Assembly (NCBI RefSeq): GCF_034259105.1
Contig: NZ_CP139478.1
Coordinates: 906,001-970,000, forward strand
DNA: 64,000 nt
Direction of reading: 5' to 3'
From: Limosilactobacillus reuteri
GTDB taxonomy: Bacteria; Bacillota; Bacilli; Lactobacillales; Lactobacillaceae
This document shows, in pieces, positions 63,588-64,000 of the stretch (position 1 is its first letter; each line of letters begins with the position of its first letter). The notes beneath the pieces were generated by a model that was not told the origin of the DNA, ran no database searches, and was given only the letters and a program-made list of their open reading frames with translations. A program made the translations under genes and the position numbers.

Positions 63588-63620
63588 CCGGATAGCAGTG
63601 ATGTTATCCGGTTTTATTTT
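63588..63620 (+). terminator. Attenuator hairpin 1 of the rib leader
   Basis: CCGGATA (63588-63594) pairs with TATCCGG (63605-63611), then TTTTATTTT. Confidence 0.75.
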
Positions 63621-63647
63621 GCCGAGCTGTTTTTTTAGTAACCATTT

Positions 63648-63684
63648 AACGCCCCGAGAGAAAATCTTAGGGCGTTTTTATTTT
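63648..63684 (+). terminator. Attenuator hairpin 2 of the rib leader
   Basis: AACGCCC-c-g-AGA pairs with TCT-ta-GGGCGTT, then TTTATTTT, directly before the ribD ribosome-binding site. Two successive terminators in one leader should give tight shut-off. Confidence 0.8.
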
Positions 63685-63700
63685 GGAAAGGATGATTAGA

Positions 63701-64000
63701 GTGGAAGATGTTCATTTCATGCAAATGGCAATCACTGAAGCAACAAAGGCTGGCAATGAAACCTGGAAAAATCCTCGTGTTGGGGCAGTTATTGTTAAGA
63801 ATAGTCAAGTTTTAGCGCGAGGTCATACTCACGAATATGGCGGAATTCACGCTGAACGGGATGCAATAGGTAAACTTACGCCGAAACAGTTACAGGGAGC
63901 AACTCTTTATGTCACGTTGGAACCCTACAATCACTATGGAAAACAACCGCCATGTAGTCAGGCGATTATTGACGCAGGTATCACGAGGGTTGTGATTGCA
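63701..64000 (+). CDS. ribD: RibD: riboflavin-specific deaminase/reductase (partial, N-terminal 100 residues)
   Basis: RibD deaminates and then reduces the pyrimidine intermediate of riboflavin synthesis. The N-terminal deaminase domain is seen: NPRVGAVIVKN, HAE with zinc ligand His50 and catalytic Glu52, and LEPYNHYGKQPPC. The second cysteine ligand is Cys85, but the first (normally EPC) is Tyr76 (codon TAC at 63926-63928), one base change from TGC. GTG 63701 follows AAAGGATG. The gene runs off the window, so the reductase half is unseen. The FMN riboswitch upstream fixes the pathway. Confidence 0.93.
   Translation, partial: MEDVHFMQMAITEATKAGNETWKNPRVGAVIVKNSQVLARGHTHEYGGIHAERDAIGKLTPKQLQGATLYVTLEPYNHYGKQPPCSQAIIDAGITRVVIA

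Overview
The window reads as a chromosome segment of a low-GC lactic acid bacterium, most likely Limosilactobacillus reuteri or a close relative. The reasons are the AT-rich sequence, strong AGGAGG ribosome-binding sites, a Lactobacillus-type thymidylate synthase with its extra internal segment, alkaline-shock (Gls24) genes, an LPQTG surface anchor, and the gene order scpA-scpB-rluB / cmk-rpsA-der-hup / rbgA-rnhB-dprA-topA / parE-parC. No tRNA, rRNA or CRISPR array was seen.

Bases 1 to about 34,900 are conserved housekeeping DNA. In order they hold: the cvfB end, a degenerate XerD-like recombinase, ribT, scpA, scpB and rluB; an FMN riboswitch controlling the riboflavin importer ribU; a ypbB-like gene with recQ, a YpbE-like membrane protein, cmk, rpsA, der, hup and a TPR protein; cca, an ABC-F ATPase, thyA and dfrA; a hemolysin III homologue, degV, an SGNH hydrolase, a YpmS-like protein, a YozE-like protein, rbgA, rnhB, dprA and topA; a mutarotase-like protein, plsY, parE and parC, a Nudix protein, ppaC and a HesB-like protein. 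Terminator hairpins separate most units. A LexA-box-like sequence overlaps the parE promoter.

Bases 34,900 to 49,800 are accessory. An IS30-family element has split a small membrane-protein gene. A minus-strand amaP/DUF2273/gls24 envelope-stress operon follows. Next is a gluconate operon with two paralogous FGGY kinases flanking gntP and a LacI regulator; the gntP ribosome-binding site is a run of ten G. Then come acetyltransferases, a wall-anchored amidase and small membrane proteins.

Bases 49,800 to 62,300 are a defence-like island: a type I restriction-modification locus (hsdR, hsdM, hsdS), a tyrosine recombinase gene, and a second, promoterless and startless hsdS in inverted orientation. 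Short perfect inverted repeats link the two hsdS genes, as expected for a shuffling, phase-variable specificity subunit. A second, nearly identical IS30 copy interrupts the expressed hsdS. Both insertions are flanked by 13-14 bp direct repeats, and removing one repeat plus the IS restores an open frame in each case. Next to this is a large fusion of a phospholipase-D-type nuclease domain and a P-loop ATPase, flanked by three tiny, similar membrane-peptide genes; I do not recognise this group as a described system.

The window ends with a nucleoside hydrolase and a second FMN riboswitch leading into ribD. RibD has tyrosine where the family has a zinc-binding cysteine. The two riboswitches thus tie riboflavin import (ribU) and synthesis (ribD) to the same ligand.
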